From Caenorhabditis remanei (Eukaryota; Nematoda; Chromadorea; Rhabditida; Rhabditidae), in assembly GCF_010183535.1 (NCBI RefSeq), contig NC_071328.1, positions 14,198,001 to 14,262,000 on the forward strand: a stretch of 64,000 nucleotides of DNA, in the 5' to 3' direction. The notes beneath the pieces are model-generated. The model saw only the letters and a list, made by a program, of their open reading frames with translations. It was not told the DNA's origin and ran no database searches. Shown here in pieces: positions 33,275 to 43,600 of the stretch; position 1 is the stretch's first letter, and each line of letters begins with the position of its first letter. The position numbers were made by a program, and so were the translations under genes.

Positions 33275-33706
33275 TGTGAAAGGGTAGAACTCAGACTATG
33301 TCTGCCTTCTTCCTTTTCTCTAACCTCTCTTCTCTAGGCGTCTCAACACAAAGAGGAAGAGTCGGAGAAGACTGGCTCCGCCCCTTTTCACATGGAAGGG
33401 AGCGTCGCCTCTCTTCAGTTAGTCTAGCTGGATCCTAGCCCAAGCATGTCACCTAGCTTGGGGTGAGTCCCCGTCCTACTGTACCTCGGCAGGACTGGGT
33501 CTCACTAGGATCCTTAGGCCCCTATATATATTACTCACCCTTTATTCATTATACCTTATTACTCATTCATATTACTTGCTTATATAACCTCTACATAAAC
33601 CTATAATCATACACATATAATTAACCCTACTCCACTTTCAATAAGCCCGAGGAATCAGGTGAAGGTTGAGCAACCAGAAGGGGTTCTGGAGCGATCCCCC
33701 TTCACA
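33275..33706 (+). repeat. 5' LTR (432 bp)
   Basis: TG...CA ended. A TATA-like CCTATATATATTA at about 33520-33533 and AATAAG at about 33640 are candidate core promoter and poly(A) signals. Same sequence as 47159-47339 joined to 48929-49179. Confidence 0.9.
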
Positions 33707-33720
33707 TGGAGGTCCCACCA
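33707..33720 (+). promoter_or_regulatory. Candidate primer-binding site
   Basis: TGGAGGTCCCACC starts directly after the LTR, and TGG pairs with the CCA end of a tRNA. The tRNA is not identified. Confidence 0.5.
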
Positions 33721-36337
33721 ATCTTTTCTTTACTCTTCCTATCTGAAAGAGATACTAATATTCATACTATACTACTGTGAACTAATATTTTACTACACCA
33801 ACTGGAAACTCGTGTCGTTATCAGAGTTCAAATGGAAGTTCAAGTAGGTCTCATCGACTTTCTGAGAATGTGGTTGCAAACATATTCCAAGAAAGGTCCA
33901 TCAGCTATGGTGAGGCACAGGTATGCGAATTAGATGAGGACGATATCAATCGTCACAACTCCCTTTTAATCCTGAAACAGTGGCTTAGGAGTACATTCTG
34001 TAGCTCCAGTTTAAGATCAGGAAATATAGTTATTATGTGTGTATTTATTGGAAAATCATACTATATTGGGAAGGAAGTATATTGAAATACATTCTTTAAA
34101 AATCTCTCGTTAAAAATCTCTCATTAAATCTCTCTATTAAAATCTCTCTATTAAATCTCTCTATCAAAAATCTGTCATAAAATCTCGTTTCTTATACTAA
34201 CATAGTTAACTGGTCATTAGGTAATTTAAGAGTATTAGGAAGTAGATAAAATAAGCATTTTATCAAGATTGAGAAGTTCCTAACTAGTGACTAAAACAAC
34301 CCAACTTCCCACCCGAAATTCCAAAAATCTACCAAGAAAAGTCCAGTCAGAAAACAACATTGAGACCGTAACATTACGGTACAGGAGTGTATTGTTGGAG
34401 GGCTTAGTTCAAATCGGTTCAGAGACGATCGAACATAGCAATCTTTAACGTTAAAATTCACACCACGAGACTCGTCTAGATATAGTAAGAAGATAAGAAT
34501 CAGACGATTCCGGTTAAGCGTCATAAAACGAAATGAACTAACCAAGTCTCGGAGTTACTGTAATCTACTGAGTGCAGTCATTAAGAATGGAAAAATGACA
34601 TATATCTCAGGCTGAAAGTGAGGTCAATATATCCTTAACCAATTCCAGACCGTGACAAAAAGGGTCATAGAAATCTAGAATGTTAGAATTGTTAGACCGA
34701 AGAACAGTGCTATCATGCTAGATAAAAAGAAATAAAGTAAATTGTTATGGGAAAGTTAGAGATGCATTTCCGTCCTCGAAGTAATCGACATTTATAAAGC
34801 TATTGCTCACTGAAGTACCATAATACTCTCCTTGATAGCACCCGGAGACCTCTAGACAGGGATGACGGAAACATTAATTTGTAAAACCTGGAAGGAAATT
34901 ACTGCCTGGCTTGACTCAGACTCGCAGGAAAAGTATTTCGCTAGAGTGTTAGAAGGATCCGCATACCATGTAGTGATAACCTGTCACGGCCGTCAGGCTC
35001 ACTAACGTAACATGGATGTTTAAAAATTGAAGAATAATAAGAATAATATAAAATAGTTAATTTCTCCATGTTCTTTGAAGGGTCTGACCAAGAAAGGAAA
35101 TCCATGAATCCTAGGCAGACTATATGATTAGCAGAACCCATCTGCCCTTATTTTTTCGCCACAAGCGCGACAGCTACAGAGCTATATTATGATAAAACAG
35201 TTCGATTATAGATTCTAGATAGGAGTATGTTCTGTGAGAGTCAGAATCTACTAGGTTAGACACGCACGAAATAGCGTTGCGAACCCGGAGACATGTTGCT
35301 GACTAGAAGAAGAAGAAGGACTACGGTAGAAAGATCAGAAGTGCAGCCCGTGGGGTATAAATAATGCATCGTCACGAGCAAAAGCTACAGTAGGACGTCG
35401 AAACGACGCGAAACGAAATTAGGAGGAATTCAAGTGTAATTCCCCGGAGTGTGCAACATTTGTGAATAGAAGATGACGGGAAAAGGGGGGAAGCGAAAAG
35501 AAATAACAGGCGGGTCGGAGAGGCGTAGATTATAATTTACGATTGTCAGGCGATATACGAAAATTGTATACAATTGTATATGCGACAGCCGCTGGCATTT
35601 GGCATTCTGGCAGACAGCTGTCGTGGAATTGAGGAGCAATGAGACACTGGGGGGGCAAAGCCACTCAAGACCACCAGAGGAGGTCAGGCCACGCCCACGG
35701 ACTACGGTAGAAGGGGAAGGAGTATAAAAGGGGACCAGTCTACGGAAAACGGTCATTTCACCCACTCCTTTCTACAAAACCCTTACCACCTAAAATCCAT
35801 AAATTTTCCAGAAAACTTGGAGAATTAGTGACTGGTAACCCCACTCACGCCCAATCGCAGCATCTAGCTCAACAGCTCACGGCTAACGCAAACAACCGCC
35901 CAACTGCCCAGCCAACAACTACAACTACCAACGCAACCCGAGAAGCATCCAACTGAAGTTGAAGTTAGTTTCTTTTCCATTTTTTTTTGGGGCTAGTCAC
36001 AATTAGAATTAGTTTAGGAAAACTTCTCAATCCAAATCCAAAATCCAAAATCAAAAACATCAAAATCTCTCAATTCTCGTGAGCCCATTGCTCAACTCTC
36101 TCATTTACTCTCTCTCATCTCTCTCTCTCTCTCGCTTCATTACCTAGTTGGTCCATCAAAGTCGAAAACTTCATCTCTCTCTCTCTCATCATCATAAATT
36201 TATCGTGAAAATCCTACGTTCCGTTCGAAAGTTGTCAAATTTAGTCGTCTTTCTCACTCTATCTGCGTTATATAAAACCATCTACTGCGCCAAAGTAGCT
36301 CCAGCATTTTAAAGTTGATAACCACAGACGCACCTAG
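33707..36337 (+). other. Retroelement leader, no confirmed coding
   Basis: A 2.6 kb segment between PBS and Gag. It has a degenerate AAATCTCTCTATTAA tandem repeat (about 34098-34190, period about 15). At 35726-35733 GAGTATAAAAGGGGACC is a good TATA box, followed by an acceptor-like TTTTCCAG at about 35811 and a CT-rich tract at 36105-36190. This could be an internal promoter plus 5' UTR exon for the Gag-Env message. Short ORFs here have no recognisable domain. Confidence 0.45.
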
Positions 36338-39300
36338 GAGGCGTACAAAAATTCAAACCTGTGGAACAAAGACCCTGAAGAACGCGAACAAGTTAGGCAA
36401 CAGGCAAAAGTAGATAGGGAAGCTCGTGCAAAAAGACGAGAGGAACTTGCTGATATCCAACGAGACATCTCTCCTAATCCTCTCGCTGAAGAGTTAGCTA
36501 GGGAAGAAGAGAACCAGGCTACGTTCCAGCGCATCAGAAATACCATTAGGAGAGCAGCGGTCACAGTGAGAAGTTTAGGGAATAGTATCCGGCGGACGGA
36601 AAACAACCAAGACCCGAACCCGACCGAGAGCCCTGAAAACTTAGCATTAGTGCCATACTCGGTGCCCATAGCGGAACAAGTAAAGCTACTTCAAGACTTA
36701 CGCTTTAGAACTCTTCATCCCATCCAGACTCCAACAAGAGTTATTATCCCCGCGAATTCTCCTTTAGCCTCATCGTCACGGTCAGCACAGTTTTTCACAC
36801 CAAAAGGCTCTTTTTCATTAAGGAATAGGGGGCAGTCAGCACCAACGAGCACGACTACTGCGGCACCGAGTGTAGAAACAGTTCCAGTTACTGTAACTCA
36901 GCCACAGGCTCAAGGGAATAACCCTCTAGTAGATACTCCACGAACCACAGGGGTATACCGATTTATTCCGAAAGTCTTTCGTAAAAACTACTTCTTTAAG
37001 AGCAATAAACTCTCAAGGAATCCCACACCAAAGGGTACTGAAAATCATCTGTCTGCATCTAGTCAACCTTCAGTAGTAGTAGTACCACAAGGTCTTCAAG
37101 TAACCAAGACGGTGATTAAGGAAGAACCTAGGGAATCGGTACCAGAAATGGCTAAGAAAGAGTTATCGGAAGATCTGAAGTGGACGGATCTAGCCATACC
37201 GGCAGAAACAGACACTCAGAAAGCGCTTAGAGCGGTAGCAGGCCATGTTCCTAAGTTTAACGAAGGCAACACGGCTGCCTTGCGCAGATGGCTAGTTGAG
37301 TACCGTTGCGCGTTACATAACCTCAACATCAAACAAGAGGCCGGCGCAAAGATTATGCCATTTTTCCTTGAGGGGTTAGCGAAAAGTAGGTTCAACCAGT
37401 TACGTCAAGAGCAAACTAACACCTGGGACAAACTAGTTGAGAACCTAATCGCTTTTGAAGTCCCTGGGGATCGTGAACTTGCGCAACAAGAGATAACGAC
37501 CCTTAAACAAGGTCGGCTGTCAATTGCGGAGTACGCGCGAAAACTGAAGACGTTAGGTGAGTATGCCTATGAAGGCATGCCGGAGACCGTGCGGGATGGG
37601 CTGTTGGTGAACCATTTTATGCATCACGCAGCAAGCCACATCCGCAGGAGACTCCTCAGGATGGATAATCCGCCGAAAACGTTAGAGGAACTTATCCGCA
37701 GAGCGGAAAAGTTCCAAAGACTTCATGATCTGGAAGAATTAGAAAAGGATGATGAGCTAGTCGCAGCAATGACCCAGCTAATGCGCACTAGGGAAGATAG
37801 ACCGCAGGAGTCAAACTTCCGTCCTTTTTACCGCAATCCACCAGCGCCACCTCGTGAGGAAAATAGGGAATACCAGCAGGGTAGAAGGGATTGGAAATCA
37901 AATAAGCCGCGTTACCCTCCTAGAGGCAGAGGCGGTCCACCCCAAAACCCACCCAGAAGGTTCCCAGAGACAAGGCCTCCAGGTAGATTCCGTGAAGAAC
38001 GTCCACCAAGACCAGACAACCGTCAGGAAAGACCTCGAGAAGAGTCTTACCGTAACTCTCGAGGAGAAGGAAGCGCAGCGAAGCGTCTTCTCGCTTACTT
38101 GACGATAGCTATGACACTAGTAGTACCAGCACTGGCAGGCAAACCACAGATATGTGGATTCCAACAGGGAGGAAACATGTTCGTTCCACCTTCTATTCTT
38201 CCTTGTGAATCTCCGCGTACGTCCATTGTCTCTACCCGGGCGGATTTATTTGAACTCCGCACGGACCCAATGCGACAGATTGCGCACGCCTGTTATAAAC
38301 AAGTGTTCAAAGTGTCCACCTTTTCGATCTTTAGAATCTATTCCACCGCTCAAATGACTGATCGGGGATCGAGCACGTTCCAACAGGTTCGAACCCAAGA
38401 ATGTCGCGAAGCCGTTAGATCTAAACAGTATGCGGGTAAGGACATGACAGAAGGTCCTAAAGGAGTTTACCGCTCAGCTAGTCTTGGGGAAAATGCCGAA
38501 AATTATACGGCTTGGTTCGGAGGAAAAGAGGTCGAGCACGACGAATTCACAATAGTTGTAGGAGAGGTGGCATCTTTTGACGGTGAAGCTACCATTTCAA
38601 CGTTAGGAGATACCTCAAAATGCTCGTACCCTTCTGGAAGTTGCAAAACGGCTGAATCCACCATAGTATGGACGGAAAGTTCCCCATACAGAGCTTGCAA
38701 GTACCAGAAAATGACCTCGGTTGATGCGTTTATTACGGATAAGCATATAGCAGTTCCCGAACTTAAGATGTTCTCTACTATTTCTCAGGATATGCGATTT
38801 ACGCAGTTAGAGTCAAAAGGTTGTTTAGCGGGTAACGTATATTTTACGGATGACGGGAAGATGTTATCTTTCCCAGAATTACCCTCGGATCTCTGGATCC
38901 CGGACTATGTGCGGATGAAACAAGAGCATCACCGACAGAAACGGGTAGCCTATCTCAAATTGGGAGGTCCAAACAACACCACCATATCCATTAGCCTTGG
39001 AGAAAAGTTCGCGACTCCGCTAATCTACAAGTATTTTAAAGTAGATGCCCTAGAAAAGATACCCCAATTTGACACGGATCCCATTACGAATCCGGCTATC
39101 CTAGCTGATATCAAAGCGTTCGGAGTAACAAATGAGTTACTCAGGGATAGGGCAAAGAAATATGATCAAGAACGTAGAAACTCACTCGGTTCACAATTGA
39201 TTGTATTAAAGTGCATTCGAATTCGTCAATACTGGTATCGGGAATTCACGAGAATTCAAAAGCTATCTGGGGAAAGAACGGAGAAGGATGCAGAACTGCT

Positions 39301-40594
39301 AACTGCAATGGAAGAGGAGTTGGTAAACGTATTCGATGAACTCCTAGATTTGGAATTTGGGAAAAGTAAACGGAATCCAGGAAACTTTCCGGAAGGATAT
39401 CGAGTACCACGGGTTGACGAAAGCAAGGTACAGAGTATGGAACATATAGAACCATACATCGAGGCTCCATACCAACCACCACCACCTTCCACGTCAACCA
39501 CCACAACTACGACAACGACGACAACGACAACAACAACGATGAAACCAAGAACGGTACAACCAGCGACAACGACAAAAGTCACACCTACCACCACCTCGAC
39601 TCAAGCACCCACTACCACTAGGAAACCAGTTGTTATTCCACCCACCACCACTACAACTGAGAAACCAATTCCCTATTATGAGGACATAGTACCACCAGAA
39701 AACCGAAATGTGTATTTTGAAAAACCTCATAGTAATCCATTCCATAGTCCAGCCAAAGATATTTTCATGCAAACTTGCGCAAATCAACAGGAATCGACCA
39801 TTTTGTTTCTCACTCTATTAAATATCGATCCCACAGCAGCAATAAGACAGTTGTTCAAAAGAACGGACATCGCTGCTAGGAAAGCTGGCCAGGGTTTACT
39901 AATCTCACAATGTAGACCTGTAGAACCGGAGGAGGTTTATTGGAATAGGAGGATTAACGACACATGTTTTGATCTAGTCCCAATGTTGGTGGAAGGGAAA
40001 ATTTGGTTCTTATTAGAGGGTACTGACGATTTAGTAGCCGATTCAGGCTCAGTAGAGTGCAAGCGTCCTATGATCACTGGGAAAATTCACGTAGAAGGCG
40101 AAACTTGGAAAAACGAGCAAGGTACCGAAATGTGGGTACAAACACTCAATAGACCAATCCGTAGAACCGCCAGCCAATTCTTGTTCCAAGCGCCAGCAGT
40201 GATAGGAAATGATCTTCTCGGCCCAGGAACATCTTCAGCGGCCAACGAAGAATTAAATAAAATCTATCGTAGGAGGGTAAATAATATTACTTTCCGTCTG
40301 TTGGAGGAAAACATTGTTAAGGCAAAAGACTACATAACCACTAAAGTCAAAGTCCATAAGGACAAGGTAGCCAATACTTTAGATGAGTTATGGAATAGCA
40401 CCGGAAAGAAAGTATTTTCTGCGATCAAACATGTAATTTTCAATGTTTGGATGTTTATTTTAGTAATCATCGCTCCAGTGCTATTTATAGTCATTCTAGT
40501 GATAATCCTCTATGTATACTGCAAATTCCGATTGTCAAGAAGAGCTGCATCTGCAACAGCAAATAGGTTGATTGAGATGGCAACTAGACAGTAA
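36338..40594 (+). CDS. Gag-Env fusion polyprotein of the retroelement
   Basis: The frame is open from 36338, after TAG at 36335. It has no ATG until about 37148, so translation may start at a non-AUG codon (GTG at 36566 is the first commonly allowed one) or be supplied by splicing. Numbering from 36566: the matrix-like N-terminus is Pro/Thr/Ser-rich; about 217-410 is a Ty3-type capsid domain; about 418-507 is Arg/Pro/Gly-rich and probably nucleic-acid binding, with no CCHC knuckle. A signal-peptide-like hydrophobic segment at about 508-524 then starts an envelope glycoprotein with many cysteines and N-glycosylation sites. A furin-type RQKR lies at about 790-793, a Thr-rich mucin-like stalk with poly-Thr at about 972-1035, a transmembrane helix at about 1292-1318 and a short basic tail. 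Env normally follows pol, so its place here is odd. The glycoprotein family is not assigned. Viral entry is a family-level expectation, not shown. Confidence 0.85.
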   Translation, partial: EAYKNSNLWNKDPEEREQVRQQAKVDREARAKRREELADIQRDISPNPLAEELAREEENQATFQRIRNTIRRAAVTVRSLGNSIRRTENNQDPNPTESPENLALVPYSVPIAEQVKLLQDLRFRTLHPIQTPTRVIIPANSPLASSSRSAQFFTPKGSFSLRNRGQSAPTSTTTAAPSVETVPVTVTQPQAQGNNPLVDTPRTTGVYRFIPKVFRKNYFFKSNKLSRNPTPKGTENHLSASSQPSVVVVPQGLQVTKTVIKEEPRESVPEMAKKELSEDLKWTDLAIPAETDTQKALRAVAGHVPKFNEGNTAALRRWLVEYRCALHNLNIKQEAGAKIMPFFLEGLAKSRFNQLRQEQTNTWDKLVENLIAFEVPGDRELAQQEITTLKQGRLSIAEYARKLKTLGEYAYEGMPETVRDGLLVNHFMHHAASHIRRRLLRMDNPPKTLEELIRRAEKFQRLHDLEELEKDDELVAAMTQLMRTREDRPQESNFRPFYRNPPAPPREENREYQQGRRDWKSNKPRYPPRGRGGPPQNPPRRFPETRPPGRFREERPPRPDNRQERPREESYRNSRGEGSAAKRLLAYLTIAMTLVVPALAGKPQICGFQQGGNMFVPPSILPCESPRTSIVSTRADLFELRTDPMRQIAHACYKQVFKVSTFSIFRIYSTAQMTDRGSSTFQQVRTQECREAVRSKQYAGKDMTEGPKGVYRSASLGENAENYTAWFGGKEVEHDEFTIVVGEVASFDGEATISTLGDTSKCSYPSGSCKTAESTIVWTESSPYRACKYQKMTSVDAFITDKHIAVPELKMFSTISQDMRFTQLESKGCLAGNVYFTDDGKMLSFPELPSDLWIPDYVRMKQEHHRQKRVAYLKLGGPNNTTISISLGEKFATPLIYKYFKVDALEKIPQFDTDPITNPAILADIKAFGVTNELLRDRAKKYDQERRNSLGSQLIVLKCIRIRQYWYREFTRIQKLSGERTEKDAELLTAMEEELVNVFDELLDLEFGKSKRNPGNFPEGYRVPRVDESKVQSMEHIEPYIEAPYQPPPPSTSTTTTTTTTTTTTTTMKPRTVQPATTTKVTPTTTSTQAPTTTRKPVVIPPTTTTTEKPIPYYEDIVPPENRNVYFEKPHSNPFHSPAKDIFMQTCANQQESTILFLTLLNIDPTAAIRQLFKRTDIAARKAGQGLLISQCRPVEPEEVYWNRRINDTCFDLVPMLVEGKIWFLLEGTDDLVADSGSVECKRPMITGKIHVEGETWKNEQGTEMWVQTLNRPIRRTASQFLFQAPAVIGNDLLGPGTSSAANEELNKIYRRRVNNITFRLLEENIVKAKDYITTKVKVHKDKVANTLDELWNSTGKKVFSAIKHVIFNVWMFILVIIAPVLFIVILVIILYVYCKFRLSRRAASATANRLIEMATRQ

Positions 40595-40639
40595 AGAGGA
40601 ATTAATCATGTAGATTACGACGGGGGTCAGCGCGTCTAT
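40592..40639 (+). promoter_or_regulatory. Single in-frame UAA between Gag-Env and Pol
   Basis: CAG TAA AGA closes the first ORF, and the following 15 codons up to the pol ATG at 40640 are open in the same frame. Stop readthrough could give a Gag-Env-Pol fusion. Reinitiation, or splicing of a separate pol message, are the alternatives. Confidence 0.5.
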
Positions 40640-43600
40640 ATGGCAGCTGACATCAATGATGAATACCCCATCCCAGGAGTTTACTCCGTTCTTCATCGTA
40701 GAAATAGAGGACACTTGCCAGTGATAAAGATAGAGATGAACGGGAAAATAGTTCATGCATTACTGGATACGGGAGCAGGTATCAGCTATCTTCCTGTTTC
40801 CCAGATTAGGCCAGAAGACTTGGATGTAGGAAAAGAACAACAGGCCCGAGCGGCTAATGGTTCAGTTATCAGATTCCTAGGAACAACATCGCAGAGCATA
40901 AAGATAGGAGAAATCGAGGTAGACCAAACTCTTTTGGTATCCCATGATGAGGACTGTCCTTCAGAAATTCTTCTTGGAGTAGATTTCATTCGGAACATGA
41001 ATAAATTAGGACATCCGGTGTCATTCGACATGTTAAAGAAGGAAGTTCAGATCGGAACAGAAATTTCTCTAGTCTGCAATGTTGAGTTAGCTCCTGAAAG
41101 GGAAGAGATTAAAGTAGCGGTTAGTCATAATTGCACGGTTAATCCAACCTCGGAGGCAATTATTCCAGTTAAATTAGTGAACTATAGGAAGGAGTTCGGT
41201 ACGGAGTTCATGATTTCGGATAATAAAAAGGAATCGGAACAAATCTACGCTATTGCCAGATCAGTTGTGTCAACAGATCAGGAAGGGAAAACTTTCTTAC
41301 AACTAGTTAACCCATCCGCGACCCCAATCAAATTATTTGCGGGGCAGGCACTAGCCACGGCAACGATCTACGAACAGATTTGGGAAGACAGCTATACGCC
41401 ACCAGAGGCAGACTGGACAGCTAAACTCCCGCTCATGCCGAAACCGACACCTCTGGACTACAAACCGTCTAACGAAATCGATCTTAAAGATTCAATCTTT
41501 ACCGAAGAGCAGAGAAGTAGACTTAGGAACATAATAGATAGGCACCCGAAGGCATTTGTAGGTCCAGATGGCGTCTTAGGATGTTACAATGGAACGATAC
41601 GACATCGGATAGATTTTGTCAAAGATGCGAAAATGCCAGCGCCTAGAAATTATAGAGTTCCACTTGAGAGGAGACATGAAGTAGAAAAACAAGTTAGGGA
41701 AATGGAATCTCAAGGGATAATTCGACCGTCATCGTCACCTTTTTCGGCTCCTATTGTAATGGTTCGGAAAGCAGATGGAGAATCTTGGAGATTCTGTATT
41801 GATTTTCGCCAAATTAATAACATCACCGAACCAGTCCAATCCATCCTTCCTAACCTCCAAGAACTTCTAGATGTAACGGCTGAAAACGCAATTTATACCA
41901 CTTTAGATTTTGCGTCGGGGTTTCATCAGATTCCGTTGGAGGAAGAGCATTGCGAGAGAACAGCGTTTGCGTCATTTATGGGCGTATACGAATACGTCCG
42001 CATGCCGATGGGATTGAAGGGAAGCCCAGGGACATTTCAAAGAATCATGCATAAGCTAATTAAACCTTTGAGAGCTAGAGTCTTTTGTTATATTGATGAC
42101 ATCATCACCACTTCACCAACTCCAGAACAGCATTTGGAGGATATTGAGGAAATTCTTACTATGGTTGAAGAATCGGGAATGAAATTAAAACCCAGTAAGG
42201 CTAAATTTGGACAAGATAAGATTAAATTCTTAGGGTTTATTGTCTCAGCGGAAGGTATCCATCCGGATCCTGAAAAGACAGTAGCAATCACGAACTACCC
42301 AAAACCCAAGAATGTAACGGAAGTTAGGGCATTCCTAGGCTTAGCATCCTTTTATCGACGATTCATCAAAAACTTCTCCAAAATCACCACACCACTCACG
42401 GAGCTGACAAAGAAAGACTCCGAGTTTCTTTGGGGAGTCGAACAGGAGAAAGCCTTTGAACAACTGAAATTGGCTTTGGTATCCAGTCCAGTTTTAGCTG
42501 CACCTAAGTTGGGGTTTCCATTTGTTATTGAAACAGATGCGTCTGGAAAAGGCGTTGGAGCAGTACTCATGCAAGCCCGAGATCGGGAAAGTACTGATTT
42601 TCGAGTCATAGCATATGCATCTCGTGTTTACAACAAACACGAGAAACGCTATCCAGCTATTGAATTAGAAGCCTTAGGTCTCATCTTCGCGGTAACTAAG
42701 TTTCGTCCGTATATAGATGGTGCAGAAACCACCATCATCACTGACCATTCTCCCTTAAAGGCGTTACTTTATCGCACTGATCTTCAAGGTAGACTCGCTA
42801 AATACCAAATTATTCTCCAAGAATATAACGTCACGATTGTCTACAAACCGGGGAAAACAAATGTTGTGGCAGATGCATTGTCGCGGCATCATCCTCTTAT
42901 CAATGCAGTAATTCCTCTATGGGTTGATCTGAAAACCATTAAAGCAGAACAACAGGCAGCACCGGAACTTGAGAAAATCAGGGACATGTTCGGAAATTTC
43001 GAAAACCGAGATGGAGTGATCTACAAAAATAACGTAGAAGGCATCCCTGTGGTTTGCTTGCCAAAGAACACCCAGTATGGTCAAACTCTGGCTGAAATGG
43101 TACACGGATCGTTAGAAGAAGGTGCTCATCTTGGAAGAGATAAGACCCTCCATAGAATTAAGGAAATTGCGGTTTGGCCCGGTCTAGAAGCGACAGTTAG
43201 GAAGATTGTGGCAGCTTGCGAAATTTGTCAACAAACTAAAGATTCTACAAAAACCCGCACTCAAGCAGTTCTTCATGAGTTAGAAGAAATATCACAGCCT
43301 TTTGAGAGAGTACATTGTGATTTCATCGGTCCATTAGCAGAAACAGAACGTGGAAACAAATATATTCTAGTCTTTACGTGTGCATTTTCAAAATTCGTCA
43401 TAGCAGAGCCAACGGAAAACCAATCGTCGATGTCGACTATTAGAACGATTGCGGATAGGCTATTTGCGAGATTCGGAATACCGAAAGTTTTGGTCTCCGA
43501 CAGAGGAACGAATTTCTTGTCAAAAACTACGCAGCTTTTCTTGCAGTCCAAGAATTGCGAACATCGGACTAGCACACCGTATCATCACTCAGCTAACGGG

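Noticed and set aside
33659..33847. Short leader ORF starting in the LTR end
   Set aside because: Covers the PBS and shows no coding character. Probably chance.
34098..34190. CRISPR-like array of AAATCTCTC repeats
   Set aside because: Units are about 15 bp, degenerate and without unique spacers, in a eukaryotic retroelement leader. A simple degenerate tandem repeat.
39246..39787. Minus-strand open frames opposite the Thr-rich stalk
   Set aside because: Antisense shadows of ACN codon repeats in the envelope region.
38080..40594. Assignment of the envelope to a named virus family (phlebo-, chuvirus- or gB-like)
   Set aside because: Signal peptide, RQKR and anchor are visible, but I could not match a diagnostic fold or motif by eye. 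A structure search is needed, so no family is claimed.
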